Shown here: positions 1 to 10,442 of the stretch, piece by piece
How the letters are laid out: each line of letters begins with the position of its first letter
How positions within the stretch are numbered: position 1 is the stretch's first letter
Assembly: GCF_032911225.1 (NCBI RefSeq)
Contig: NZ_CP136600.1
Location: 1,612,001 to 1,676,000 of the forward strand
DNA from: Thalassotalea fonticola
GTDB taxonomy: Bacteria; Pseudomonadota; Gammaproteobacteria; Enterobacterales; Alteromonadaceae
Direction: 5' to 3'
DNA length: 64,000 nucleotides
Notes under the pieces: model-generated
Seen by the model: the letters and a program-made list of their open reading frames with translations, nothing else
Database searches by the model: none
What the model was told of the DNA's origin: nothing
Program-made: the position numbers and the translations under genes

Positions 1-3000
1 GTGATTCTTTGACCGTCCACAGTTGGCGCTATGTTTACGTCCAATAAAGTAACAACAACTTCCTGCGAGCGAGAGTTCCCTTGACTATCAGTTGCAGTCA
101 CTTCAAATAGAAGTTCTTCATTACGATTGATTATTGGTGCAACAAAACTCATTTGAGATTTATTGGCATCGATTAACTCTGCATCAGGGCCCGATAATTG
201 CTGCCAGCGCACACTCACATCATCACCATCGTAATCAAATACATCGGCAAAGAGCGTGATCATTGATTGTGCACCATTGCTATGTTCACTGTGAGTTATG
301 CGCTTATCAACGGTGATATATGGCATGCGATTACCACAGGCTTCGAATTGTTCACCAACGGCAAGTGAAAATGCAGGATTAACCACATTATTAAACCTAA
401 AGTCATCAATAAACCAACCTGCCGTTGCCGCTTGTTCATCGGTGCCAATGGCAAAGCGTACTTTCACTCTTTTACCGTTTAATTGGCCTTCAGGAATGCG
501 AATAACAACATCTTCTCCGCCAGGCATATTTCCGGTATAGCCCAGACGATGACCTAGAGGATTGTTTACCGTTGCAATTTTTTGTGCAAATGTACCATGG
601 ATAACCGCGTCATATGGATCAGACATCTGAGCATTAAATTCAAGCACATCTTGCCACGCCCCACCATCAACACTAATTTCAATGACACCGCCATCCCAAT
701 ACTCTAGCGTCCATGGCGCGTCATCTGGCGCTCCTTCTAAACGGTACTCTGCCATCTCAAATTCATAAACATGGAAGAATTCAAAACTAAAATCACCGCT
801 TTCATTAACAATGACTTCAGGAGATTCGAGTGCAGTTAGCTGTCTGGTAGGGCTCGCAGCACCCCACCACATTTGCCCTTGGCGCATACCTAAGTTATTT
901 GAACCAAATCCGGCATCTAATACCCAAGGATATACTGCATTACCATACGCAGCTGTCGATACATCTTGGGCAATTGAAGTCCAATCAGACTCAGATGCAA
1001 TGTTGTCTTCAAACCGGGTTATGCTGTGTTCATGTTTAACAATATCTGTTTGTGCGTGCGTCCAGGCCGTACCTACAGGGGGAATAATCGCGTCAGGGTT
1101 ATCACTTTCAAAGCTAATATCAAAACGTACGGTGGATAAATCTTCGCCACTGTGTAGTGTTACCTCAAACGGAAACTCGATTAGTTCACCATAATTGTAT
1201 TCTGAAAAAACAATTGGCATGCGGTTATCCTGCAGTTCTTCACCGTTAACCATAATAGTAACGTCTGAAATGGTATTTATTACGGCGTTAACCCCAGATA
1301 GCGGCATATTGCTTATATTTTTTAAATGCATTGATACTTGCATGGTCTCGCCAACGTCAAGTGACTCATCAATATCACAATACGCCCCAGAGTTACCGAT
1401 ATAGTTATAATCGGCGCTGACATTCTCAACAACAAAAGATGGATATTGTGTAGCGAAACCTTGCTGAACGTTTTCGAATAAGGCATCTGTGCGTAGCGGC
1501 GATATAGCATCTAAGCCGAAACCACGTTTGGCAAATGCCTTTAACATAATTTCAAAGTCACGCATGTCTGTTGCGGCGGTAACGGCAAGAAATGCATCGC
1601 GTGCTTCAGTAAATGTTGGCCAGTAGGGTGTTACCTTCAAACTAGCGACCAAATATTCGCGCATTCGTTTTTCAACCATATCGAATGACAAGTCACTGCG
1701 TTCATTATGCAGTGATACGTAAACATCCCATAATACAGTAGCCCAAACCTCACCGGCATTATGAACTTCATTATTAGGGATTGGATCTTGTGACTGGAAC
1801 TCACTGAGCTCTGCTTTGGGCAATTCGGCACTAAACGCAATATGGCCCAACGTTAAGCCATTTACATTCATATCGGTTGAGTACGGGTAGCGTCTGATGC
1901 CTTCTGAGAAGGCAACATTACCAACTAAGTTTCGTCCCGCAAACGAGGACATCGGGAATGAGCCATTGAATAACTCATTACCGATAATGTTTCGATCGGT
2001 TTCTTTTAGCTGTAACATAAGCGCGACGAAGTCAGCCCAGCCTTCTCCCATAGCAGCCGCTTGGAATTGCATTAACCCCCAACCATTGTGAATTAACCGG
2101 TTGGTTAAATAGTGCGCCCACTCATGAGAAACAATGCCGGTGTCAAACGCGGAATGTGCTTGATCGGTTTCAACTTCGACATCAATACGAACGACTTGTT
2201 GTTGTTCAATAGATTTATAGATGGGGGCTGCGTGTTCATATGATAAGAACACACCCGATATTTTCATATCTGAATCATCATCATTTGGCCCTAAGGCCAT
2301 GTTAATAGTACCGCCAACATTTCCGGCAGCGTTTACTTCGCCTTCTTTAACGTGGTTGGTCATTAAGTAACCTACCGCACCAGCGGCTTGTGCATACAAT
2401 GCTTTTTGAAAGAAGTTACAAGTACCACGTCTAATAAGCGCTATTTTACCGCGAATTTCATCGGCGTTAATAACCGGCTCACACAAGTCTTGTGAATCCA
2501 CGCCTTCACCATCATAGGCAATCACTAATTCGTTTTCTAAAATATCAGCCGTATCTTTGTCATCTTCTAAAGTGAACGTAGAAGGGCCAAATACACTTCG
2601 GCCAAAACGCGGCACCCAAAAAAACTGCTCGTCATTGTCATCAATAGCGTCATCTTCGCTATAAAATTCTGGCAACATACCGCGAACTTCAAAACCAAGT
2701 TCATATAAACCCCAAGGGTACATACGCATTACCGGTGGCTGACCATCTGGTGGTGTCGCCATCGAGGCATTGTTTTGCGAATTAAAATCAATTCGAGCAT
2801 CAATTGGATCGCGTTCAATACCGCCACGGCCAAAATTATCTAACTGTGCATTACCCGATTTTTCATCGAAACCGGAATCATAGAACCAGTCATGTAAAAA
2901 GTTATTAATATAGAATACTGACGTTAATGCGGCTTTAACATTGGTATCATCATTAGCTGGAGCGCGATAATTATATGGGTAACTAAAAGTTCCGGCAGAT

Positions 3001-4163
3001 GATGCCTCCAGGTAATAATCGCCATTTTCAACACGTTGGTTCTCTAAGTCTTCAACCGGGTTAAACCCTTCTGGCGGTACTTTATCAACAAAGGCCCAAA
3101 CATTATTGCCCTGTGCATAATTGTTATTTGTCGCTAACCAGGGATCATTAGTACTTATGCCCGCATGGCTGATACTGACTAAGTTTGATTCATGTAAATG
3201 ATCTTGGTATGGACCATAGCTTTCAGGGTCAAGACCGGTTGGGTACGGTGACACCTCAATTGTTGTTGGTGAATCATAAGGCTTAAATGGTGACTCTGAT
3301 CCAGCGTACAAACGATAACGATAACTATGATCGGCTTCCAGTTTCCCTTTATGTAATATACGTTGATTGACTGCTGATACGATATATCCTTGCATTTCAC
3401 TTCTGCTTTCATTAGCGACAACTGTTTGCAAGTTAATCATGTAAGCAGGTTCAACACCTTTAGCTGACGGATAGTAAATAAATTGTGCCGCAGATTTTCC
3501 AAGCGCCCAAGCTTTTCCGTCAGTATTATTAGATTGGTTCGAAACTTGAAATTCATCGAATTTACCTTTTCTGTCAAGCGCACGAATATTTTCATTATTC
3601 AAGCTCACACCAGAATCACGATAAGCGGCTAACACTGAATTTAATGCCGAATCTGCCGACAATATACTTTGAGTTTGAGCACCTCCGTATATTGGTGCAA
3701 ATACACCACTACTGGCGATAGCTTGTAAACTTTGATTGAGTACAATATTGATTTGCGAACCAAATACATCAACACCATTTACCTGTTGCTGATAGCGCAT
3801 AATGATTGGACCCGTGCCGGTATTATGAACCGGTATACTGACGGCCTGACTAGCACCATTATCAGTAAAACCATGCTTACTAGCGATAGTGGCAAATTGA
3901 CGATTTGCAGCCTGCTGAACTTGCTGAGCTCTGCTGGCTACAAAATTCAATTCACTTGCTGATGTAGTATCGTCGAACCACTGAAAAGTCGTTCGTTTTT
4001 GTTGATCAAATTGACTGTTAATTTGATGTGGTTTTGCAACACCAGCGGCATAACCTGAGGATTGTGCTGTTTTGGCAAAATCGTGGGCCATGGTTGCCGC
4101 AGTGGCATTAACAGCAATAACACTGCTAATGGCTAACGTAATTGGTAATATTTTTATTTTCAT
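1..4163 (-). CDS. M36 (fungalysin) family secreted zinc metalloprotease, 3' end outside window
   Basis: Secreted metallopeptidase, at least 1387 residues; the C-terminus lies beyond the left edge. The start is the ATG at 4163, giving a signal peptide (MKIKILPI...). The zinc site is plain: HEWAH at residues 680-684 (2112-2126) and the third ligand in GEGWAD, Glu707. A PA (protease-associated) domain is inserted before the catalytic motif, roughly residues 525-640, with the Cys-containing stretch RRGTCNFFQKA. The distal part holds beta-sandwich and Ig/PKD-like segments. The frame was followed from the start codon to the zinc motif and checked again at the window edge, with no frameshift. It lies 71 bp downstream of the S8 protease in the same direction, so the two are probably co-transcribed and act together on extracellular protein. 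Family assignment is firm; the substrate is unknown. Confidence 0.93.
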   Translation of the reverse strand, partial: MKIKILPITLAISSVIAVNATAATMAHDFAKTAQSSGYAAGVAKPHQINSQFDQQKRTTFQWFDDTTSASELNFVASRAQQVQQAANRQFATIASKHGFTDNGASQAVSIPVHNTGTGPIIMRYQQQVNGVDVFGSQINIVLNQSLQAIASSGVFAPIYGGAQTQSILSADSALNSVLAAYRDSGVSLNNENIRALDRKGKFDEFQVSNQSNNTDGKAWALGKSAAQFIYYPSAKGVEPAYMINLQTVVANESRSEMQGYIVSAVNQRILHKGKLEADHSYRYRLYAGSESPFKPYDSPTTIEVSPYPTGLDPESYGPYQDHLHESNLVSISHAGISTNDPWLATNNNYAQGNNVWAFVDKVPPEGFNPVEDLENQRVENGDYYLEASSAGTFSYPYNYRAPANDDTNVKAALTSVFYINNFLHDWFYDSGFDEKSGNAQLDNFGRGGIERDPIDARIDFNSQNNASMATPPDGQPPVMRMYPWGLYELGFEVRGMLPEFYSEDDAIDDNDEQFFWVPRFGRSVFGPSTFTLEDDKDTADILENELVIAYDGEGVDSQDLCEPVINADEIRGKIALIRRGTCNFFQKALYAQAAGAVGYLMTNHVKEGEVNAAGNVGGTINMALGPNDDDSDMKISGVFLSYEHAAPIYKSIEQQQVVRIDVEVETDQAHSAFDTGIVSHEWAHYLTNRLIHNGWGLMQFQAAAMGEGWADFVALMLQLKETDRNIIGNELFNGSFPMSSFAGRNLVGNVAFSEGIRRYPYSTDMNVNGLTLGHIAFSAELPKAELSEFQSQDPIPNNEVHNAGEVWATVLWDVYVSLHNERSDLSFDMVEKRMREYLVASLKVTPYWPTFTEARDAFLAVTAATDMRDFEIMLKAFAKRGFGLDAISPLRTDALFENVQQGFATQYPSFVVENVSADYNYIGNSGAYCDIDESLDVGETMQVSMHLKNISNMPLSGVNAVINTISDVTIMVNGEELQDNRMPIVFSEYNYGELIEFPFEVTLHSGEDLSTVRFDISFESDNPDAIIPPVGTAWTHAQTDIVKHEHSITRFEDNIASESDWTSIAQDVSTAAYGNAVYPWVLDAGFGSNNLGMRQGQMWWGAASPTRQLTALESPEVIVNESGDFSFEFFHVYEFEMAEYRLEGAPDDAPWTLEYWDGGVIEISVDGGAWQDVLEFNAQMSDPYDAVIHGTFAQKIATVNNPLGHRLGYTGNMPGGEDVVIRIPEGQLNGKRVKVRFAIGTDEQAATAGWFIDDFRFNNVVNPAFSLAVGEQFEACGNRMPYITVDKRITHSEHSNGAQSMITLFADVFDYDGDDVSVRWQQLSGPDAELIDANKSQMSFVAPIINRNEELLFEVTATDSQGNSRSQEVVVTLLDVNIAPTVDGQRI

Positions 4164-4203
4164 TGTCTTTTCCAGGATTCTTTTCTTAGCTTCATGCAAC
4201 TCT

Positions 4204-4229
4204 GCAAGGCTCGCCATTGCGAGCCTTGC
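4204..4229 (-). other. Perfect hairpin between the S8 and M36 protease genes
   Basis: GCAAGGCTCGC, loop CATT, then GCGAGCCTTGC: an 11-bp perfect stem in the 71-bp gap between the two protease genes. On the minus (transcribed) strand no T-run follows, so it is unlikely to be a full intrinsic terminator. It may be a partial attenuator or an RNA-stabilising hairpin that separates the expression of the two genes. Confidence 0.6.
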
Positions 4230-4234
4230 TAAAA

Positions 4235-7200
4235 TTAGCGGCGATTAATCAGAGTGCGACGTCCAATCAAAGTAAGAAGGGTGAAAAGTGAAAGCCAGAT
4301 AAATGCAGCACCATTTGGCTCTTTACGCTCAAGTGATGGCTCTTCTTCTGCTTGCGTGACATTAACAGTGAAAGCTTTGCTTACTTCAACTTGACCATCT
4401 GTCACCATAAGATCAAATTGATGAGTTCCTGCAGGCAGGTTCGATAGGCTCATTGAACCATTAAACTTTTGCTCTTCGTCTATGTGCTCACCTGACCACA
4501 AGTAACTTAACTCATCATTATCTGCATCTGTAGCTAGGGCAATCAACTCAACAAATTCGGTACTAAGTATGTCAAATGAATCTTGTTTATAAGTTAAAGC
4601 TGGCGCATCATTTACAGGAGAAACATCTACCAAAAAGCTTACGCTAAGCTTTTGGTTTGCGTTATCTTTTGATATGAGTGTTAACGTAATGATTGCTGGT
4701 TTTGTAGTGAAATAATCGGCATCACTGTCGATACTTATATTTAATAATGAACCATTAACTTGTGAGGTGACTTTAATAAAACGATCGGTTGAGGTTATAT
4801 CAACCTCCACATTAGCGTCAGAAAGAGAAGCTGCAATTTGCTTAGTCGCACTGTCTTCGACCATAACGATATTAGAGAGTTGAGAAACTGCTAGCGATGA
4901 ATTAACAACAAACTTCGCTTGGTTAGAAAATATGGTATTTTGGCCAGAGTTGGATAAGCCGAATACTAATTCATCACCGGCAACCAAGTCATTTGGCAAT
5001 TGCACTTTAAACTTAATTTTTCCAGCTTTTGAACCCGGCCCTTGATAATCAAAACAAACAACCTTACCCGGCTTGATTGCGTTAACAATTTCAGTACTCT
5101 CGTCTACTTTATAAGATGAGTAGTATTCATTAGCATGATAAATACCACCATAACTATTTTTGTACCCCTCATGACCTAATACACCTACAACACCATTATA
5201 CTGAGCATTATTCAGCGGTAAATCATCATATTCTAAACTGTTGTCAGTAAAAATGGTGCGCGTAATATCACCATAGGCGATGATCACTTCATACTCACCT
5301 GGTTTATTTTTTGATGCGCCGGTTTCCATAAACACCTGGAAGTTGTAATTATCATTGCCATAAAACTCCATCAGAGAAGAATGTATTTTTTTATTTTCAG
5401 AAATGCTCTGATAATCCAACTCTCCAGTGTTTAATAGGCATTGTGTTGCGATAGAGCCATCACTAAGCTCGATTAGCTGCTCATTTACACAAGTAGTTTT
5501 CCAGCCAGTTTTTACATTGTTGTAATCGACAACCAATTTACTGCCAACGTGACCTACGCTAATGCCTGAAATTTCGTTTTGCTCGGTTGCAATTGGATTA
5601 AATGGCACAATGAACTGTTCATTATGACCGGCAGCTCGCCATAAAGGGGCGATAGTATTTGACAAATTTGAACCACTAAAAGGCCCACTGTATGAAAAAT
5701 CAATATGAATCGTATCGCTGTTACTTTCTGGCTGATTATTATTCGGCGTTTGCGTACCTAATGGGTTAGGAGAGGCAAAGTTTTGGAAATCTATAAAACC
5801 ATTACCAAACACATACATAAACCGGCCTTTAGCAAAATCACCATTCTCATAGAATGAAATCCATGGTGTTTCTACATCACTTTCAGCAAAGACTGCTTGT
5901 AAATCAACAACAATGTGTTCACGGTCAATATACTGTTGACCACTATCATCTGTTGTCGCCATCCAATTAAATGGCCCGTTTTGATCGAAGTGTACACGCT
6001 CAGCCCATTCTTTGTCGGACTCAAGTTCACCATCGGCTTTCTCTCTTCTTGGGTTTGACACGATCTCTTGTGCAGCATCAGATAATAAGTAAAACTCTTC
6101 ACTACCTTCACTTAATCTCATGGCACTACCAGTAATAGGCGTTAGCCCCAAGTCTATATACTCACCGTGGTCTTGTTGTTCCACCAATGGTGTACGGCAC
6201 ATTGAATTGTCGCTATTTGTACTAATAACATAATCTCTGTCTAGGCTAGCAGCGCTATTAATAGTGCCAACTACTTTAAAACCGTTACTTATTGGCTGGG
6301 TCGAAAGTTGCAGATGTGAGTTATTGTCGGGCAAAATATTGCCGACTAGCTGAGCTCCTTCAGGTAACTGAACGCTTAAATCCAAGTATTGAGTAGCTTG
6401 ACTTAAGTTTTCACGGATATCTATTTCCATATCAATGATTGAGCCTGGCAAAATCTCATTCTGCTTGGTATTGGTTGTTAGCACCGCAACGTCATTTGTG
6501 CGTTTTAAATTCAAATTGATGGTTTTAACATTATCGATGGCATTAAACGCGGCAAATACGGTTTGGTTAGGCTCGGTTTCTAAATCCCAAGTAACAGTAA
6601 CTTCTTTGGTAAAAGTATCGCCGGTGATAACAATGTCTTTAGATACATCGTTATTAATAATTCCGGTGTGGGTTTTTATTACAGTACTTAATTCATCTTG
6701 ATAAAATTCAGTGAACTGCTGATCAAAACCACTTGCCCATTGATACATTACCCAATAGTCACCTGCAATAGGATCGGTTAGGCTACAAAAATTATTAGAA
6801 CCGACTGAGCTATCGTTAGTCGAAAATGCCGAAGTAAAGTCTGAAATACATAACACTTCTTCTTTGAATTCAACTCGAGAATTTCTATTTAAATCACGGC
6901 CAATTGCCACTTTTATTGAATTTTTTCGACGGTTGTCAATTAAATTACGCACGCCAACTTCACTTGCCTCGGCGAAAATACGTTTACTGCCTTGTGGCGC
7001 ACGGATCCATTCAACATGAGCAGTTCTATCAGCAACATGCTGTTCTATATCAAATAAAGGATTTGCACAGGCTTCCTCATGGTAAAGGTAACAACTCATG
7101 TCATCTCTAACATTGACTGCATGCACAAACGTTTCTTTTGCGGTAGAAATAACCGGTTGATAAACGACAAATTCGGCCGTATCCACATCATCGGTATTAA

Positions 7201-10051
7201 ACAAAGGCAATACTTTTGAACCTTTATTTAATTCGATATCAATACGGTGCATATCGTTAACAACATCTAGGCGACTTTCAACAACAACCGGTAAATGTAC
7301 TTCGGGAATACTTCTATCATCAGGAATAAATACAATATCACCACCGGTTAAGTTACCGTCGTTGTTAATTATATCGCTTGATTCTTCGCTATATTGACCT
7401 TGCCATTTATCGAAATCCCATCCCAACCTTAATGATTCGTCAACGATCACAATATCGATGGTTAGATCAATTGTTTCACCTTTTACTAAAGTAAATTCTG
7501 CGGGAGTTACAGTAGTGCTTGCAGACGCATAGTCCATAAACACTTGTGTACGCCAGCTACCATCGCGGGTAGCTTTAAATGTTCGTGTTAGTGAACAGGT
7601 ACCGTAACATGCTGTTTCTATCGCAGCAGGAATGTTTAAGGCTGATATATTTTGTAAATTAGGATCCGCAGAGCGAAAGTTATCAACAGATTCATGCATA
7701 ACAAGACCTGTATTAATGGCATTTTCAACATTAACTAGCCCAGCCCCCATAGTGTAAGCATCAGGAAAACCACCTTTATCGCTGTTATTAACATGTACTG
7801 CTGACTTTGCTGTTAGAGTTAACGCAGAAATAATTTCTGACGGCGACCAATCTGGATGTGCTTGTTTTACTAAGGCTGCGGCACCTGCTACTACCGCAGA
7901 CGCGGTCGAACTACCAGAAAACTTATCCCAATCAGAGCTATTACCATCTTCGTTGAAGGGGGTTTCATCTGCAGCTGCGGCTAAAACATTAACTGAAGGC
8001 GCAACAATGCTTGGTAATAAATATTCACCATTGATACCTTCACCAGGTCCCATAGAAGTGTTAACTGTGTTCATCATTCCGAGTACTGTAGGATAAAAGT
8101 ATTCGGTTAATGGGTTAATAGTTGCGTTTACTAACAAACCTTTATCTGCAGAAGTAACTACCCAGTCGTAGAAAAATCCTGATCCCCCTCCTAAAAATGT
8201 GGCGGGAAAATCAGGATTAATATAATTTACAGTGACATTCGGCGTACCGTACACGCCAACAATTATCATACCTCCAGCACCAGCTTTTTCTGCTTGCTCA
8301 GCCATATGTTGGTATGCTTCATAAATATTCAAACCAGACAATAAAGAACTATTGCCATTGGTAGTAGCAAGACATAACGCAATTTCTGATTTTTCAAAAG
8401 TATTTTCAGGTAGTTCAATACAAAATCTAAGTTTTTGTTTGTCGTCGTCTGAATACAACGATGTGTCTAATTTAGCTTCTGCAACTGTAGGGTGACCTGT
8501 AAATGCGTCACCAACATAACCTGTACGGGCAGAGTATTCAGTAATAGCAACGTTACCTTCAACAGTTTCTTCTTTAGGAAATGTCTCAGGATCACCACCA
8601 GATATTTCATTAACTGTTGTTGATACCAGATAGGAATCACTTTTATCAGCTGAGCCTACACTTAATAACCAAGGTGATGCATGATCGCCAAGTCCAAATG
8701 AATAGTTATCATCATTACCAACTGCAGTAACGACAACAATATCAGCTGCGTGGGCGTTCAAAAATGCCATTTCGACAGGATCAACGTATGGATTAACTTT
8801 TGCTCCACCAGATTTAGCGATAGAAAAGTTGATAACATCAACGTCATCAGAAATTGCATCATCTATCGCCTTTAATACTGCTTCATCCGGGCAGCTAACA
8901 GCATTAGCTAACGGATCACAGACCTGGTATGAAATGATTTGAGCGTTAGGTGCAATACCTGAAACTTGATAGCTGCTCGCTTTTAATGGGATGCCGTTCG
9001 AGTTCCAGTATTGATATTTAGGATAATGAAGGTTTACATCATCAATTATATTACCGGCAATTACACTAGCGACATGGCTACCATGACTATGGTAATCTTC
9101 ACCAGGGCGATACACAAAACCTTCTGCCACGGCATTATTATAAATAGGCAATGGTGACGTTATAACACCTTCTCCGATTTCTACTCCACCATGAACAATG
9201 TCATAAACTTCACTGTAAGAACGAATACCAATGAGTTTATTATTACAACGCTCATCCCCGGTATTACATAACCCATGATAGGTATTAGCTTTCGGGAATA
9301 GGTGTACATGTTTGCTTGATTCATCAATAGGTTGATCAACAAAGGAAATATGATCTGAATTTATACCTGTATCTAAGATTGCAATGGTGATGCCTTCACC
9401 TTTGAATTCTCCAGAATTAACAAGACTTTTGCCCTGCCAAATGTTTTTTGCACCAATATCATTAGCTAAACTGTAAGACTGCAACTTTGAAAAACCAAGT
9501 TTTGTTACTGACTTTACCTCAGCAAGTTGAGCAATCTGTTGCGCAATATCTTGCTCAGCTTTGATTGTAAATCCATTCAAAGCGCTAGTAAGTTGATAAT
9601 TTACCTCTACGTTCAAGCCTTTCGAATTTAAAGAGCTTATGACAGAATGCTGGTTTGTCAAAAGGTGCTTATGATAATCCGCTTTAGATGAAAATAATGC
9701 ACTTGGTGAGCTTAAATTGCTCGCCCTAGAAAATTTTGGGTTAGCATTTAAATAAGAATTTTTATCATTGAATGCGGTTAATGGTTTGTCTTTTAATTGA
9801 ACAATATAACTATGAGCACCAACTAAACCTGGCTCATAGTCAAATTCAATTTTAGTTGTACTATGGATATGAGAATTGACTCTACCACTAACATTCTGAA
9901 AATCAGTTTGGTCTGCTTCTTTATGACTAACCACCGCTTGGGTAGTGATCGGTACTAGTTTAACGTCGTTATTCCCTGCCATAATCGTGGCCGCAACAGC
10001 GGACGAGTATGCAGCAACTAATGAACCTGATATAAGCTTTTTAAAGGTCAA
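4235..10051 (-). CDS. Subtilisin-like (S8) secreted serine protease with PA domain and C-terminal sorting-like tail, 1938 aa
   Basis: Extracellular protease with an N-terminal inhibitor-like propeptide (about residues 75-190) and an S8 catalytic domain with Asp227 (ILDTGIN), His323 (SHGSH), the oxyanion Asn446 (AVGND) and Ser715. A PA-type insertion lies at about residues 500-650. The nucleophile motif is GSSTASA instead of the usual GTSMA[SA]P, but the serine is kept. Downstream are long beta-sandwich regions and a cadherin/Ig-like domain near 1840-1900. The C-terminus, about 1910-1938, is a short NG motif, a hydrophobic stretch and a basic tail (GRRTLINRR), resembling GlyGly-CTERM-type surface sorting signals. 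The start is a TTG with AAGGGGG five bases upstream; no in-frame ATG lies nearby upstream. Two GTTAA boxes precede it. The M36 protease follows. Confidence 0.93.
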   Translation of the reverse strand: MTFKKLISGSLVAAYSSAVAATIMAGNNDVKLVPITTQAVVSHKEADQTDFQNVSGRVNSHIHSTTKIEFDYEPGLVGAHSYIVQLKDKPLTAFNDKNSYLNANPKFSRASNLSSPSALFSSKADYHKHLLTNQHSVISSLNSKGLNVEVNYQLTSALNGFTIKAEQDIAQQIAQLAEVKSVTKLGFSKLQSYSLANDIGAKNIWQGKSLVNSGEFKGEGITIAILDTGINSDHISFVDQPIDESSKHVHLFPKANTYHGLCNTGDERCNNKLIGIRSYSEVYDIVHGGVEIGEGVITSPLPIYNNAVAEGFVYRPGEDYHSHGSHVASVIAGNIIDDVNLHYPKYQYWNSNGIPLKASSYQVSGIAPNAQIISYQVCDPLANAVSCPDEAVLKAIDDAISDDVDVINFSIAKSGGAKVNPYVDPVEMAFLNAHAADIVVVTAVGNDDNYSFGLGDHASPWLLSVGSADKSDSYLVSTTVNEISGGDPETFPKEETVEGNVAITEYSARTGYVGDAFTGHPTVAEAKLDTSLYSDDDKQKLRFCIELPENTFEKSEIALCLATTNGNSSLLSGLNIYEAYQHMAEQAEKAGAGGMIIVGVYGTPNVTVNYINPDFPATFLGGGSGFFYDWVVTSADKGLLVNATINPLTEYFYPTVLGMMNTVNTSMGPGEGINGEYLLPSIVAPSVNVLAAAADETPFNEDGNSSDWDKFSGSSTASAVVAGAAALVKQAHPDWSPSEIISALTLTAKSAVHVNNSDKGGFPDAYTMGAGLVNVENAINTGLVMHESVDNFRSADPNLQNISALNIPAAIETACYGTCSLTRTFKATRDGSWRTQVFMDYASASTTVTPAEFTLVKGETIDLTIDIVIVDESLRLGWDFDKWQGQYSEESSDIINNDGNLTGGDIVFIPDDRSIPEVHLPVVVESRLDVVNDMHRIDIELNKGSKVLPLFNTDDVDTAEFVVYQPVISTAKETFVHAVNVRDDMSCYLYHEEACANPLFDIEQHVADRTAHVEWIRAPQGSKRIFAEASEVGVRNLIDNRRKNSIKVAIGRDLNRNSRVEFKEEVLCISDFTSAFSTNDSSVGSNNFCSLTDPIAGDYWVMYQWASGFDQQFTEFYQDELSTVIKTHTGIINNDVSKDIVITGDTFTKEVTVTWDLETEPNQTVFAAFNAIDNVKTINLNLKRTNDVAVLTTNTKQNEILPGSIIDMEIDIRENLSQATQYLDLSVQLPEGAQLVGNILPDNNSHLQLSTQPISNGFKVVGTINSAASLDRDYVISTNSDNSMCRTPLVEQQDHGEYIDLGLTPITGSAMRLSEGSEEFYLLSDAAQEIVSNPRREKADGELESDKEWAERVHFDQNGPFNWMATTDDSGQQYIDREHIVVDLQAVFAESDVETPWISFYENGDFAKGRFMYVFGNGFIDFQNFASPNPLGTQTPNNNQPESNSDTIHIDFSYSGPFSGSNLSNTIAPLWRAAGHNEQFIVPFNPIATEQNEISGISVGHVGSKLVVDYNNVKTGWKTTCVNEQLIELSDGSIATQCLLNTGELDYQSISENKKIHSSLMEFYGNDNYNFQVFMETGASKNKPGEYEVIIAYGDITRTIFTDNSLEYDDLPLNNAQYNGVVGVLGHEGYKNSYGGIYHANEYYSSYKVDESTEIVNAIKPGKVVCFDYQGPGSKAGKIKFKVQLPNDLVAGDELVFGLSNSGQNTIFSNQAKFVVNSSLAVSQLSNIVMVEDSATKQIAASLSDANVEVDITSTDRFIKVTSQVNGSLLNISIDSDADYFTTKPAIITLTLISKDNANQKLSVSFLVDVSPVNDAPALTYKQDSFDILSTEFVELIALATDADNDELSYLWSGEHIDEEQKFNGSMSLSNLPAGTHQFDLMVTDGQVEVSKAFTVNVTQAEEEPSLERKEPNGAAFIWLSLFTLLTLIGRRTLINRR

Positions 10052-10144
10052 AATAACCCCCTTTTATTTTTGTAGCTTTAGGTAGCGCAAAATTTACGAA
10101 TATAATGAGGTTCACGATTATGTGTTAAGCAAGTATGTCAATTC

Positions 10145-10159
10145 GTTAAAAAATGTTAA
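10145..10159 (-). promoter_or_regulatory. GTTAA direct-repeat box, copy a (upstream of S8 protease)
   Basis: Plus strand GTTAAAAAATGTTAA: two GTTAA half-sites 10 bp apart, 93 bp upstream of the protease start codon. The same 15-mer recurs at 17411, with close variants before other surface-protein genes. Direct repeats one helical turn apart are typical of OmpR/PhoB-family regulator sites. The regulatory role is inferred. Confidence 0.5.
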
Positions 10160-10216
10160 AAGAATACATTCCCCTCTCCCCCTCTATTTACAACTAATTA
10201 ATAACGCTTACATTTT

Positions 10217-10231
10217 GTTAAAAATTGTTAA
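10217..10231 (-). promoter_or_regulatory. GTTAA direct-repeat box, copy b (upstream of S8 protease)
   Basis: Plus strand GTTAAAAATTGTTAA, 165 bp upstream of the S8 start and 72 bp from copy a. It matches the consensus GTTAAAAANTGTTAA exactly. It is also 211 bp upstream of the divergent lipoprotein gene, but in the opposite relative orientation. Confidence 0.45.
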
Positions 10232-10442
10232 TACAACACCACAATAAACACCTTACCAAATAACGAGTAACCCATTGTATTTACATGGTTTTAATGTAAG
10301 AAAATGATTATCTATGAAAAAAACGGTGAGTTTGTAAATATCAGCACAAATACGTAAATAACAGATTAATGGTAAGTTGATTTTGAATAATCAATTTTTC
10401 ATAACAATAAAAATAACCAACAATTATTAGGAAGAAAATCGA

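Larger units (their letters stand above)
10052..10442. other. Divergent intergenic region between the S8 protease and the 923-aa lipoprotein
   Basis: 391 bp of very AT-rich DNA holding the promoters of both divergent genes. It contains two copies of the 15-bp GTTAA direct-repeat box (10145-10159 and 10217-10231), both oriented toward the protease. No open reading frame or RNA gene was seen. Confidence 0.7.

Noticed and set aside
1-4163. Frameshift or pseudogene in the M36 protease
   Set aside because: Codon phase is the same at the start codon, HEWAH, GEGWAD and the window edge; the codons followed between them show no stop.
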